64,000 nt of DNA, taken from positions 806,001-870,000 of the forward strand of contig JARHVA010000316.1 of assembly GCA_037957365.1 (NCBI GenBank), in the 5' to 3' direction. This document shows, in pieces, positions 19,372 through 32,760 of the stretch. This DNA is from Torreya grandis (Eukaryota; Streptophyta; Pinopsida; Cupressales; Taxaceae). The notes below the pieces were generated by a model. That model was not told the DNA's origin and made no database searches. It saw nothing but the letters and a program-made list of their open reading frames with translations. Each line of letters opens with the position of its first letter. The stretch's first letter is position 1. A program made the translations under genes and the position numbers.

Positions 19372-22300
19372 GCTTTAAACTTACCCTTTGATCCATGAGG
19401 GAAATATGATCATTTTTAGTTGTACATAGTAGTTTGTTCTTTTCTTCTCCTAAGTGCTTTCAACACATGTGTATGTGTGTCTTCTTATTTGTTTGATTTG
19501 GTGTGTGTCCTTTACTTTGTGTGGTTGAGGTAGTTTAGATATCTTGTCTTGCTTAATGGTTAAAAATTCTCCTCATTTGCCTCAAATTTAGATAAATCCT
19601 AATCCTAATGGACTAATAAGGCTACTATTCTAGCTAGTATAGCAGGCATACTACCTTTATGAGTCACCAAATTATTGACCAAATTTGACGTTTTAGTCAA
19701 ATTGGGGCACCTATAGGTAAAAATTTGAATTTTTAGGTTTATAATGGGTGTAATATAAGTCTCACAAGGTTTAATATATCTCAATTGATGTCAATTAATG
19801 TTATATTGTCCTTGGTCAATTAGTTTTTAGTCTTTGTATCATTTTTGGGGTCAAAATTGAGCATTTAATGTCTTGTATTGGTTTATTTGGAAATGTGAAG
19901 GTCTAAATGGGTTATTCTACATGAAATATGTCTTAATAAGTCTTAATATACTATTTTTAATTGAGAGTTGTAGGTTCATCAGAAGAAATGTTAGTTTTCT
20001 TAAAGAAAAAGAAAAAAAATGGCACTTGTATAGCCTCTTTGAAAAGTGTGCCACTTGAAAAAGGTTTAAATGTGAATATTAATATTCCCCATGCTCATCT
20101 ACATGATTTAATTTATTTATAAGTTCCATTTATTTATCAAAACCATTATGCCTCTTTCTTACCTTTCTAGACATGCAGAAGTGACTTGCAGTTTTGTACT
20201 TGGTATGGCCAACACAAGGGGTTTAAGAAAAAATGCTCTTGGAATAATATTATAAACTAAATCATCTTAAATTTTATACTTTTATGTAAATTAATTGTGG
20301 TCTAAGATTTGTGAACCATTGCTAACAAGTTGACCTTTTAAATCTACCTACTCATCCATGCACCCTATAAGTTTTTCTTTTGTTTGGGAAATTACATATA
20401 ACTAAGATATTGATATTAGTTCTATAGGATGTTGAATTTCTTCCCCAATGCTTTCCATTCTTTTTTTCAATTTTAAAGTTGATTTAATGAGCAATTCACC
20501 TCAAGTTTGTAGATTGGTCCATTCTATGTTGATTGGCAATCTTTCATTATTTTTTTATTTTCATGATTTGAAAGTGTCTTCAAAGGGTTGTGATAGCTCA
20601 TTTTACATGAATTTAATGTTATTTTGATCACATCTTCATATTTTTGGTTCCACCATGTCATATTTTGGGCAAATATCCATCATTTTATTCGCCATTATCA
20701 ACTCTTTTCTTATTTTCACTTGCAGCCACCTATATAAGATTATTTAGTTAATTAATGGATTTGTACTTAGGGTATTTTGTTTTTTCAAACCAGTAAGAAA
20801 TAAATGGAGTTCATTTATATGTTTAGGAAATTACAATTTTGATCACATGTTCACTCATCATGTTAAAACAATCATGTAATGCCCTTGCTTGATATATTCC
20901 ATGTGCATACAAGTGATTCTCACATTGAAGAGTAGGTTTTGGAACTGGTTTCAAGTGGTTATTGGTGTAAATCAAATGATTTAGAGTTTAAATTGTGTTT
21001 AGCTACCAATGAGGCCCTTTGTCCATCCTTATTGATCCATTCTAGACATTCACTGCCCATACATTCAACCAATGTACCTACAACCTTCATGATGATGTCA
21101 TCAAAGCCTTGGTATTGGATTCAATCCTTGTGAGATTTGAAATGTTAATTTTAAGGTGTTAATGGAAGCCTTGTACCCTTGAAATCCAATGGACAATGTC
21201 TTCAACTCATTCCATGATAACTAGAGAAGTTTGTTGCCTGTTGTGCATAGTTTGTCCACCTATAAGTGGTTTGACAGAGACATAAGGGCTTTTTGTTTAG
21301 AGAAATTGAACATGGTAAGGTATTATTTTAAATTAATAACATATGATAAACTTAGGGTAGACATACTTGAAACATAAAAAATTTAGAGGAAATGTAAACC
21401 ATTTCAAACACAAATTGACTGTATATAGGAAACCTTTCCCTAAAATGACAAAACAATGATCCTTAGGGTTTTGTGGAGACTTCATAATGAGGGTGAAAGA
21501 GCCTATAATTCACTGTGATGGTTTTTAATTATATCCATAATGTAGGACAAGAATTTTTTGCAATTTTAAAGGGCAGAAACCAAGTATAAGGTAGATGTTT
21601 GAAGGCCCAAAATTACCCATAGAGCCACTAAAACTAGACAATATTGTCTATAGGCTTTGAAGGTATTTAGTAACCTTAACACTTAAAAGTGTTGATGAAG
21701 CATAATTACATGGTTTTAATTAATTTAGTGTGTAAAATGACACTATGAACGTAAATTACATGAAGGAGAAGGATGACATACTATCTTTGCAACTCCCAAG
21801 TACACTCCTAGTCCGTACATCAAGGAAAAGGAAACCTACAATAGGGTATAACAGATAAAGACCTAAGAATGATGGTTTGGTGTTTGTTTTAAGACATATA
21901 AGGGTATTAAAATAATTTTAAAGTGTCTTATGGTATTAATAATCAAATAAGGATCATTAATACCATAATCAAACATCATCTACAACTCACATGTACCTAT
22001 AGCCAACTGAATGACTGTGTTGGTAGTGAGTAGTATAGGGTAGGTTTCTAGATGTTAATGTGATTAAAAAAATTAGAAATTATTATCACCATAGTTTAAT
22101 TACTATATATTCTTCAAATAATGTTTAAGACATTGTATCTAAGTCATATTACATACAAACCTCCACCTATAGGGGTCTTTTCAAGCAGGGTATAGTCAAA
22201 CATTATAAACTCAATCTTGTTAATTCAAGAAGTATGGAGAATGTTTGAGGAGTCAAAATGTTAAAATGGAAATTTGAACCACTATATAATATCCATGAAA

Positions 22301-24775
22301 ACATACATATACCTACTAAAATTGATATGAAATAAATGAAGTGGCTTAAGTAAGCAAAACATGATCTATTCCAAAACCCCTACATGCAGCCTCCTTCACA
22401 TGTTCATCTTGGAATTTGGATGAGTTAAGGGGTCATATGACCTAGTCAAGAGATAATTATTTTGTTTAGGGTCTATTATATACTTTATGAATATAATAAA
22501 ACATTAATATATGTTTTAGGAATTATGGGAGTGCCCTCTATTCTATCTTAGATAGGGGGCACTCCCCTTATGCACAAAATTGGTAGTTTTTAGGAATGGG
22601 AGCAAAGAGATGAACCAAAAGTTGAGAGAATAATTAAATGATTTTTTTTAATATAGATAAAAACTAAATAAATCATGATAACTATTCACAAATTAAAAAA
22701 ACCAAACAGGGTGGTTTGGACACCAAGAGTTTTAGTTAGGCTGAAGGGGCAAGGTTTTGACCTAAAAGCCAAATTGATAGTCACTATCACTTATCACATG
22801 AATGAAGATTTATAATGGATTTAAAAATGTATATAAGATCATTTCAGATGTTTTTAATCCTTTAAAAAGTAGGATAATCATCAAGAGAGCCATGTTTGTC
22901 TCAAAACTCACTCAGACCTACATGAAATGAAGGAAATAGATCGATAGGTCAGGTTCAAGCACTCATATATTTCATGATGTTTTTCATGGGAGTATAATTA
23001 ATTTTTAGATGTTATCTAGGTCCCTAAAAAACCTTATTGTGGCATTTAGTGATAGGTTGCACATGAGAACTTTATAAATAATGCTTAAGACCAAAAATAG
23101 GTCTAAAACCCTTGCTAGGGACCCAATTGGGAAATAGAGTTGATATGAAATATAATGAATACTTTTTACCATAATAGATATTTTAAATTTCAAATTAATC
23201 ACTAAATCACCTTCACATTCCATCTAGTTGTATAGACTTTTACAGATGGGGGGGGGATATGGGTTTTCCTATTGTTTTATGTGTTTTGTAGGTTGTATGA
23301 GGTTTTAATAGATGAAAATCATATGGATGGAAATATTAAGACTTAATATAACTCCCAAAATCAATCTCATTACTTTAAATATATCCTAAGTGTCCAAACC
23401 AAGTGCTTCAACTCAGCTAGTCAAAATTGGCCTATTAGACAAGCTAGTGAGAAGTGTGAAAAATATAATGGAAAGTGATTTTAAAGAACCCATAATGATT
23501 AAAATTAAATGGATGGTCTTTAAATTTTTTATTCAATCCCTCCCATCAATTTTCATGGAAAATTGAAGCCAAAGTTGAGGCCAAATGTGCAAGGTGTAGG
23601 AAAGATGAGTTTTCTAGACAACAAATGATGATGGTTCACTTTCATAGGTTTTAAAATGACCAATCCTACAAAAAATGAATTTATATTCATGTATTATGTA
23701 ATTAAAATTAATTCCAATCATTTTACCTAATCATAATCAGTTATGAATATTTCAAATTGGGCTAATCATGTAGGCAATTTTTTGAGCCAGAATGGGGAGT
23801 TTTTTTAATCACTTTTCATAAGGTTTATGACTTGGATTGACATTTTTACCTCAAAAACTTGCATATTTCATCCCATACCATTTAAAAATTCATAATTAAA
23901 TCCTTTTATTATCTTTACAAGTGTCTTTTTGACCCTTGTACGTCTCTCTTCTCCTCTCTCTCTCAAGTTTTATAAGATCTAGCCATTTTGGCCATTGTAT
24001 TGGATGCTCCACCTGAGTATGGTTAAGCCCTAATAAAATTTATACCTTTTTATCAATAATATAACTTATTTTTATCTCATATATGACTATTCTTAGTGTT
24101 TTAAATTGGATGATAAATCTTGTTTAGTGAAAACTATGGATTCCTTAGCATGTTGTTATATTATTTCACCTATTTACAGCCTCTTCTTACAAGGCATATG
24201 AAGTGTTATAGGAGATTTTCATGGTTGAAGTGAGTTATTATAATCATTAGTTCCTTCACATGCCTCTTTTATAGTCCTCCTATCTCTACACATTCATCCA
24301 TAACCTCACAATGTAGCATTTATGTGAGAACATGAAGATTGGAGAAGTGTATTTTTAGTTTGTCTTTTGGTTTCAAGTGTAATATGCATATGGTTGGATG
24401 TCATCATGTTATTTGGTGTATCACCTCCCTTAGGTTAGTTTTGTTTTATTTACCTCTCTCCATTTTCATCCCCCAAGTTATTTTTAGTTTCAATCCAAAG
24501 TGGTACATCAAGCGAGTTAGCCCTATCTAGAGACTCATCTCATTCCTTAGGCTACCCACAAGCCTAGAGGTGCTTCCATTGTGCCACTTGGATGAGGAGA
24601 GATTTTAATCTACTCAAAGGGTGAAAATACAAGTTTAAAAATAAATTCATCAACATGTTGGTCATTCTCATCATGGGTATCATCATGGACCATGGGATTA
24701 GGTTTATGATTTATTTGAGACATCTTAGGTGGTAGGAGGGAAAAATCAATGTGTTCCATATGAACACATACCAAT
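19372..24775. other. Unassigned AT-rich stretch
   Basis: No domain-bearing frame, LTR end, tRNA or gene model is recognisable on either strand. Open frames are under 75 codons and compositionally random. A run of nine G lies near 23249-23257 and a CT-rich tract near 23943-23965. It is either host intergenic DNA or retroelement sequence too decayed to read by eye. It forms the left flank of X and is presumably the host of B. Confidence 0.5.
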
Positions 24776-25705
24776 TGTTAGAGGTAAAATTACTAAGATG
24801 GGGGATAAATCAGTGATCCCAAATAATACAACTTCAATTATAATCTTTACAAACACTTAATAAGTTAACACAAGCATTCATGAAGCATACACATCATTCA
24901 TAGCAATGAACAAGAGAGACATTACAAGATCAATCACATAACACATGACATACATGGGAAACCCTCTTGGGAAAAAAACCCACTAAAACTTGAAATTGGA
25001 ATACTATCCTATAATAAAAATAACCAATTTAGATGATCTAAAAATGATCAAGGAATTGCCATTCCTGATTTTAGTGAGAATGTAATCCCACACAGAGCTA
25101 CTCACCTATCTAGCTGAGCTACCACAACAACTAGATTTTTAGAAAGTTTAAATTTGAAATGAGGATATTACCCCCTTAGATTTTGAGCTTACACAACACC
25201 ACCTATGAACACATACACCTTTTCACTAATATATTCAACACATGATGATGGACCTTTAATTATCACTCTACACCTTCACTCACACTTAATCTACAGGAGC
25301 ACTATTATTCCAACAGACTTATAACCTATAGGTCATACAAATAGTCCTCAATATATTATTCTCTTAAAATCATACTCAAGGCACTCTACCCATACTTTTC
25401 TCCAAAATTCACACCCATAATCCTCTCTTCAATCTCTCAAGAGTCTCTTATATAAAATCTAGAAACCAACACATTTGATTTCACTATTTATAAATCAAAC
25501 ATGATAATCAATATCTTGGTAAACCATTAGGTATTATTTAATCCTTAATTCATCTCTCATATCAATACTTTACTCAAAAAAAATATTCATAGGCTGGCCA
25601 TAGCATCTATAGGTCACCCTTAAGGAACTACACCTTTTAATAAGGACCTTGTAGCCCTTATAGGTCTCATGTGAACCCATTCACTCCTTTAGCACTTCAT
25701 ATATA

Positions 25706-25749
<44 letters not shown>

Positions 25750-27802
25750 GTACCCATTCTTTATGTCCCCTTAATCATCCTCAAATGATCACAATCATCT
25801 TAGCTCACCTTTGCATATGCTCAAACAACTCAAATACTGACCTGGTGTATAAGAACATCATAATCAAATATATAGTCAACTTTTTAAGAATTGTTAATAC
25901 TAAATATATATTTATCATACCTAAAAAACCCATATAAATCATCCTTTTGGAGTTTATAACACTCCCCATTAGTTAATTCATCAATAGATATCGAAACAAT
26001 ATCTAAACAAGCTCAAATAATCCTCTCAGGTCATTTACAGTCCATGCAAAAACACATAGTAAAACTTTAACCTTAATATATTTTACTATAAAAACTTTTA
26101 TATATTAAAATTAGGTTCATTATATGTGTCATATATTCCTCTTCATCTTTTCTTTTTACAGCATGAGTAAATTTTGTCTAGATCAAAAGATATGGTCCAA
26201 AAACCACAAACTAGTTTTTCTCTTTGTAAAATTCAAATATTTAAATGTCAATGGTCACAATTAAACATCAAACATTATACTTGTATCTAATGTCCTCTAA
26301 AATTTAGATTAATCACACACTTTTTATCTTTTCCTATCTTTAATGCATAGGTGTTAATGCTCTAATGTTAAACCTTAGTCACTTTGACCTCATCTCATGC
26401 ACACTTATAATGTCAACTCAATATGTACCATCGATATTTGTAGATCAAACAGATCTTTTAACTAGAAATTCTCATCATTAAATCAATTTTTATGAACAAA
26501 AACTCACTATTAGATCATTATCCTATACCTTTTCTAGTTTTTTAAACATCCCACACTTCTTACCATCTCACTCAATATGCACCATTGATCTTTATCTGTA
26601 CAATCACCCGTGCACCGTTGGATCTTCATTTGGTCCTAAATTTTAACTCTTAAAAAATTTAATAAGTATGGAGACCCTTTCAATATTCTTGGAATGCAAG
26701 CTTTTGATACATATATCTTTTTCTACAATCAATCTCATGTCCCACAAATTGCACCATATGTTCTCCTTTCAAAGAGGAATCCAACCATGTATCAAACTAC
26801 TCCTGAAGCCTTCACATGTGTGAGATATAACACCATTATAATGACTTCTCAAAGTCTTCTATCATAGAGCCAACTATACTTAGAATTTATCTGGGAAACC
26901 AAATTTTCTCTTACATAAGTTTTGACATGCTTTGATGCATGATCTAAAATTTAGCACAAATCAACTATGCACAAAACTGAACAAACCCATATGATCATCT
27001 TCACCTAAAACATCCACATGTATGAGATATACCAACATCAAATTGATTACTCAGCTCTTCTTTCCAACATTACAAATTTGGCTAAGTATGGGAAAATACT
27101 ATCAAAATGCCTGGGAGCCCAACTTTGCACATGCATATCTTTTAACGCATTTAGTTGCATGATCTAAGAATTAGCACATAAAAACTAAACACAAAAATTA
27201 ACAAACCCATATGATCATTTTTTCCTAACACCTCGACTTGTATTAATTATGACCTCATCAACATGCTTACTTGGCTCTTATTGAGCCCTTTTGCAAATTT
27301 GGCCAAGTATGAGAACATAGTGAATTCTATCTAAGTAGCCAACTTTACATCCTCATATATTTGACCATGCTTCATCTTATGACTTGAGATCTAGTGCATA
27401 ATAATGAGGGACTAATATGATCTCAATAATATGAAAAACTCCACTTGACTCATCCACACATGGAAATTATGATGTCATCAAACTACCTACTCAATTTTTT
27501 ACCACTGGAGCAAAAAGTCTAGATGAACACAATAAATAACTGGATGAATACCACTCATATACACAAGCTCTCAAAGCATAGAAAAATTATTATGGTACCT
27601 CTTTCACATGCTCAATACTTAATACTCATACCTAAACATCTCAAACCATGCAAATTCTAAAGATCAACCAATCCTTTTTCAAGCATACTAAGACAAGCAT
27701 ATTGCACACTTTATCATTGTCACTTAGGCTATCAAAGCACTCCATCCACTCACTATGAAACCTACATGACATCATCATGACATCATTAATAACTCTCTAA
27801 CA
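24776..27802 (-). repeat. 3' LTR of element X
   Basis: 3027 bp from TGTTAGAGG to CTCTAACA, paralleling the right LTR throughout (for example caagagagacattacaag at about 24910 and the tcaagcatactaagacaagc region near 27696). It preserves the uninterrupted site where G inserted in the other LTR (gatcaatcacataacacatg at about 24929). Confidence 0.85.
25709..25743. repeat. (AT)n microsatellite
   Basis: Uninterrupted AT dinucleotides, about 35 bp. Absent from the matching place in the other LTR of X (around 56965), so it grew after insertion. Confidence 0.95.
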
Positions 27803-28495
27803 ATCTTAAACTTTGTCATTAATGTTAACAACCATCATATATATCAATAAATAACTCACCTTCCTTCTCTCTCTTCAAGTACTCTCCCAATAAGAACTTT
27901 CTCCCCCTTTGACACAATGACAAAGTGGGAAAAATATGATCTTGAGGACTTGGAAAGACTACCAACAAGATTAGACCATATTAGAAAGATAATAAAAACT
28001 CCCCCTTACCTTGAGCCTGTCTCTTCTTACCTTGACAACTTCCTCTTGTTCCATGCCAATACTCTTTTTAACCAAGCACTACAACCAATGAATAAAGAAC
28101 ACACAAAAACTACTAAAATTTGATATAACTCACCAAGAAACATCTGAGAGGGACTCCCCCTAAGATCTTTGAGTCATTACACCTTCTAAGCATCTTCAAA
28201 TTTCCACACACCATGAATAATAACCATATATGCTTACTAGCCTATTCTCTCAAGCTACCATAAGGATCACCAATAGAACTTCATACCATTAGCCAAATAA
28301 GAAATATGTAATAATCTAACCTAAGAACACTCCTTTTAAAAAAAAACTTGCTCTTTTGGAGAAACTCAACAAAAATCATTTTTCTTCAAACTAGGCCTCT
28401 CTAGCTTCCTTGTATCCCTACCTGGAACTTATAGATCCCTCAATTTTTAGTAGACACATCTTTAGGACCTAAAACTTCATATCTAGAGCACTCTT
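27803..28495 (-). other. 3' internal segment of element X with polypurine tract
   Basis: Minus strand CAAAGGGGGAGAAAG (27912-27898) is the polypurine tract typical of copia elements, though it sits about 95 bp before the LTR start and not next to it. The rest, up to the insertion of C at 28496, shows no domain. Confidence 0.55.
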
Positions 28496-29837
28496 TGTTT
28501 CACTCAAATTTTAATATTATTCAAAAGAAGGTAATAAAACTAGAAATACAGGTTGTGGTATAAATACCATATAAAAGTGCATGCATTGGATCAAAATATT
28601 AAGAAGATATCCTCTTTGGCTTGGGAGGAAGACCTGCAAATAAGAAAGCACTAAAGCAAATTTGTTGGTTAGACAAAAAACTAGGTGGATTGCCTAGCTA
28701 TGGCTAGGCATCAGAAGCATGAGCTTCCTTAGGGGCTATAAATCTACTATTTTAGAATAATGAAGTTGATAAAATAGAAAGAAAGTACTTGCATCAATAA
28801 TCAAAAGGTACTAAAATTGATAATAAGAATTTCTTGATAAAAATATGTGCTATAAATGATCAAATTAATGATAAGCTAATTAGTGTTAGTGCTAACAGGC
28901 CAAGGTATGGTTCAAAAAATTAGGCAGAAGTCTATGGTTGGGTAAAAGCATAGAAAAGAGGATCTAATTGGGTGTAGGTGATAAATGGGCATTTGTTAGT
29001 TTTAGGTATGATAGTGAACCATCAATGATAAATATGACCATTGATGGTTAGGATAACCATTGATGGTTAGGTAACTATTGATGGTTGGGATAACCATAAA
29101 TCATTGGGCTAATCATCAGTAGTTACCTATAGGTGAATTAAGGAAAATATTCTAGGTATGAATCCTGAGAGGTGAGTGAGGTCTATACTAATTTCAAAGT
29201 TAAAATATGATAAATAAATATGTAAAACAAATGATTTTCTTATCTAGAAGGTGGATTGGATGGATAGTTGAGGCAGATTGCTTAATGTAGAAGCTAATCA
29301 TAAATTTAATAAAGTGACAGTGCTTCGAGTGGTGATGGCAAGTTGGGCTTGCTAGATTGATGAAGTGCCTAATGATGATTGACTTGCAAAAGAGATTCTA
29401 GATATTAGAGATCTTGATAATAATTATAGATCCATTTTCCCTCGTATCTCTTCTCTTCTTATAGGTAAGGGCAAGAGGCTGAAGTGGGAGTGTAACTGAG
29501 TGATCTAAACATAATTCATCCATGCAATATATTATGAAAGGATTTGGATGTATTATATTTAGAAAATCTAAGGTGGTAGATTACATGATGATTGCATGTT
29601 AAATTCCAATCGGTAGAACTTGATCATTGATGGTTAGGTTGACTGTCGACAGTTATCTTGACCATCAAAAATTGAGGCTATAAGATCAAAATGGGTAAAA
29701 AGGGATAAGTTCAAGCTAGTCATATCAAAATGACTAAAAATGGATTTAGGCAAGGGTAAATGATCTCGATGGGTCCCTAAAGTGGTCTAAGGGGTTATGA
29801 CATTTAGAAACATATGTGCAAATTTTTGGTGTCTATA
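28496..29837 (-). repeat. 3' LTR of element C
   Basis: Aligned along its length with 45753-47045 (for example tgtttcactcaaattt at the U5 end, gtgcatgcattgga and gattgcctagctatggctag). The U3 end has decayed from TG to TA (TATAGACACC). It contains two groups of ATCGAT-type palindromes (29023-29115 and 29625-29675). The candidate acceptor CTTATTTGCAG|GTCTTCCTCC is kept. Confidence 0.85.
29023..29115. repeat. ACCATCGATGGT-type palindrome cluster in 3' LTR of C
   Basis: Units accattgatggtta, aaccattgatggtta, actattgatggttg and accataaatcattg with about 17-bp spacing. A second group lies at 29625-29675. The counterpart in the other LTR keeps forms such as gaccatcggtggtta. Confidence 0.75.
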
Positions 29838-29850
29838 TTTTTCCCTTTTT
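29838..29850 (-). promoter_or_regulatory. Polypurine tract, element C
   Basis: The minus strand reads AAAAAGGGAAAAA directly before the 3' LTR start, the expected site of plus-strand priming. Confidence 0.75.
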
Positions 29851-31739
29851 ATTATGTGGCTTGAACCAACAAGCTATAAAATAAAAATGGAAGATGGGTA
29901 AGGTAAGGGTAAAGGTTTCCCTGAGAATGGGATGAGATGTTCCCCCTCAAACTGAGAAGTGATGAGGTAAAATAAAATTAGGTCAAGGTTTGATAAAGTG
30001 GAAGGTGGTAGTTGGTGAGTGAGACATAGAAATTGCACATAAAAGTGACTAAGTGTAATAGTTCAGATCTCATAAAGACTAAAGTTGTTAGTGTTGATGA
30101 AAATAAGGTTGTTATAAAGAAGAAAAGTGACCAACGTATTACATAACTGCTATAGACATGGTAGTTGGATACACCTGTTAGTCTCTAGGGTAGATTTGAC
30201 TATTTTGATGGGTATCTAAGGTAGGAAGTGCTCCCAACCAAACACCAAATGGGTCAATGTGTGATGGGTATCTGAGGTAGGAAGTGATCCCAAAAAGACA
30301 TAAATAATCTAGTTATTACACTAGGTGGTACAATAGTAGTGAATATGGCAAGGTCAGTCAGTGCGGTTATAATGACCCATACAAAGTCATCATAAAACAT
30401 GTGAATAGTGTGGTGAAAAATGATTTGTGTCGAGGTGGATGTGAATAAATAGGTGGGTTTGGGTGTGGCTGAGCTAACTTCATATGCACTAAGTAGATGT
30501 TGCCTACATATTTTAGGGGATGCAATATCCCACAACAAATTTAGGCCAAATGTAGTTCTTGCATAGAAAGGTAATCATGAGGTAAATGCTTAGGTGAATA
30601 GGTAAATGAGAGTGTGCAAAGTGAGGTAATCAGATTGTCAAGGCTATGCACAAAATGTGATTTAGTGTGATAGTCTTGATTATAATGGCTAATGTTGAGG
30701 TGGACATGGTCAAATAGGTTGGTAAGAGAAGGGTACTCTTAGAAAGGTCAAGTTTTAATGGGTTTAAGTGGAGTTGAGGCAACACCTAAGAGGATGTTAG
30801 TAAAAATTTTAAAGGAAAGATGTGGGACCTTAACCACTAATGGTTAGGGTTTTTAGGGTTCGATGGTCGATGGTCACCATAACTATAGATGATTAAGGGG
30901 AAACCCTAAAAGCCAAAACATAAAAAGTGAAAGTGAAAAGTCATTTTCACTTTTTGACATTTGACCTCTATGTTTTTTTCTCTAGCAAATTTGTATTGTG
31001 GTGTTTTAGACTGAGTGTTGATCGAGTTGACTATGAGGTGGGGAGTGGTGATTGGTTGAGCTAGTACTTGAAGGAATTTAATGTTGATCAAGATGAAGGG
31101 TGGATGAGGGTGTAGATGAGTAGAGGGACATGGGCTCCAACCATGCCAATGATCATAGAATGAGGTAGGGGGTGCTCTAAAATTGATAGCATGGTTAAAT
31201 GTTCATTATAGAAAATTTGTAGTGATGTGGTTAAGGTCTTAAAGCTAGTTTGTTGTTTAGAGAAATAATGCCCTAGTTTTAGGTTTTTGTGTATTTAGGC
31301 AAATATGTTGGTGAATTAGTATTTAGAAGGTGTTTTGGGTTGGGAATAGGTGTATATTTTTTTATAAGTAGGTTAGTATAGGAATTGACTATGAGTTTTA
31401 GGGTTTTAAGAGGTCTAGGGTTCAAGGTCACACCATTAGCAGCCACACACAGTGATCATTAGTGGTTAGACCCGATCATCGATGGTTAAACTTATGGGCT
31501 AAAAGGGGATTATAAGGACTATTGATGGTCAAACTTATAGGCTAAAAGGGGATTATAGGGACCATCGATGATTCAAATAATTATCAAGGGTGTGATTATA
31601 AGATATAGGTATAGGTTGGTAGTTATCATGATGTAGTAAACCAAGCATACATATTAATATTAGTTTTGTAGGCCCATGACTAGATTTAGATGAAAGACTG
31701 AGTTCTCATACTTTTCATATAGGCTCATGTTATGATGAC
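29851..31739. other. Noncoding region between 3' LTR and PMD frame, element C
   Basis: No readable frame. It carries further ATCGAT-type palindromes (around 30835-30890 and 31440-31575, for example gaccatcgatgattc and gatcatcgatggttaa), a direct repeat of 'cttataggctaaaaggggattata' type (31490-31560), and a perfect 10-bp stem with a GTCA loop at 30930-30953 (aaagtgaaaa/ttttcacttt). It may include the promoter of the antisense frame that follows. Confidence 0.5.
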
Positions 31740-32760
31740 TGCTAATGAGTATAGACATATGGAGGTTGTGGGCCTAGGCATGATGCATCACTATCAACAT
31801 GTACCATGAGACTTAATTATGGTTGTCATGCTCATCGAGAGATGGGATCCTACAACAAACACCTTTTGGTTACCTATCAAGGAAATCCCCATCCTACTAG
31901 AGGATGTGACCAAGATCACTAGGTTGCCCATCTAATGATATCTAATTTACCATATAGAGAGTGAGGAGATAGGTTATCACATAGACTTGTTATATAGTAT
32001 AGACCAAGTTCAAACATAGTTCCATGTAGGTGGATTTAGGTATGGTTAATTTTATTAGATGGCTCCTACGAATAGGTTCTTGATGATGATGATGATGATG
32101 GTTTTGATGATCTTTGTGTTGTTAGATTCTATGTGTGGCTAATTCCCATACTTGCTTCTTAGTGTGTTAATGGAGATGCTTTTGGGGAGGACCATGTTTG
32201 GGTGGGCACAGGTATTACTTGTGCATATTTATAGAGAGTTATGGGCCTTCTAAGCACATAGGTGCTACAAGATTAGTGTTGAATTTGTGTTACATTATTG
32301 GGATTTTGAGCACATTCAGGTATTGAGACCCTTAGGACTGCCATAAGATACTCATGCATTGATCGATTATGTTGTCAGCTTCATCTGGTGGAGGAGAGCA
32401 ATGGTATACATAGGAGTAAGTGGTGGGGCCAAAGATAGTGAGTGGTTTCATGATGTATTAGAGGGTTTGGTTTTAGGGTATGTCATATAGTGACCATACA
32501 TTGGGTGGCCATAGTGGGCAAGATTTAGGTACCACACCATAGGGTTATAGAGATAGAGGTGGGTATATGGAGGAGAGAGATGGAGATGGATTTGATCCCA
32601 TTAGACTAGGTATGGAGGGAGTTAATCTTGGTACAGGGGATTCCACCTGATGTACTAAGGTACCTAAGTGAGGAGGACAAGTTCCTACTACCTAAGCCAC
32701 AACCATATGACATAGTGCATGACTTTGAGGAGTTACCAATGGGAGGCTAGGTTGATGATG
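31740..32760 (+). pseudogene. Plant mobile domain (PMD) frame, antisense to element C, decayed
   Basis: The plus strand from about 31750 reads GLGMMHHYQHVP, then MLIERWDPTTNTFWLPIKEI and PILLEDVTKITRLPI. After a gap come VLLVHIYRELWAF, VEFVLHYWDFEHIQVLRPL, FIWWRRAMVYIGVSG and FHDVLEGLVLGYVI with PYIGWP. This order (ERW-P-T-x-T-F-LP...LL-DV--I--LPI, Y-REL, -WxxEHI-V-RP, then the W-PY block) matches the plant mobile domain found in MAIN/MAIL-type proteins and as an extra frame in some plant Ty3/gypsy elements. Several stops and two or three frameshifts break it. It lies between integrase and 3' LTR on the strand opposite the element, the known position and orientation for such additional antisense frames. 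The protein's role in the element is not known. Confidence 0.8.

Noticed and set aside
19372..24775. Host gene in the largest unassigned stretch
   Set aside because: No open frame above 75 codons with recognisable content, and no coherent exon series was seen by eye. A protein-level search could still change this.
24764..24776. ataccaatt next to the left LTR of X, resembling a second primer-binding site and hinting at a tandem element
   Set aside because: Only eight bases resemble the real site at 50369-50383. The sequence further left has no gag, and CCAAT is explained as the target duplication matching CAAAT at 59045.
27917..28123. 68-codon plus-strand frame beginning MTKWEKYDLEDL
   Set aside because: It lies antisense to element X beside the polypurine tract, matches no domain, and is not kept as a protein elsewhere in the window.
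30847..30862. Telomere-like ggtttttagggtt
   Set aside because: A single imperfect unit, not a TTTAGGG array.
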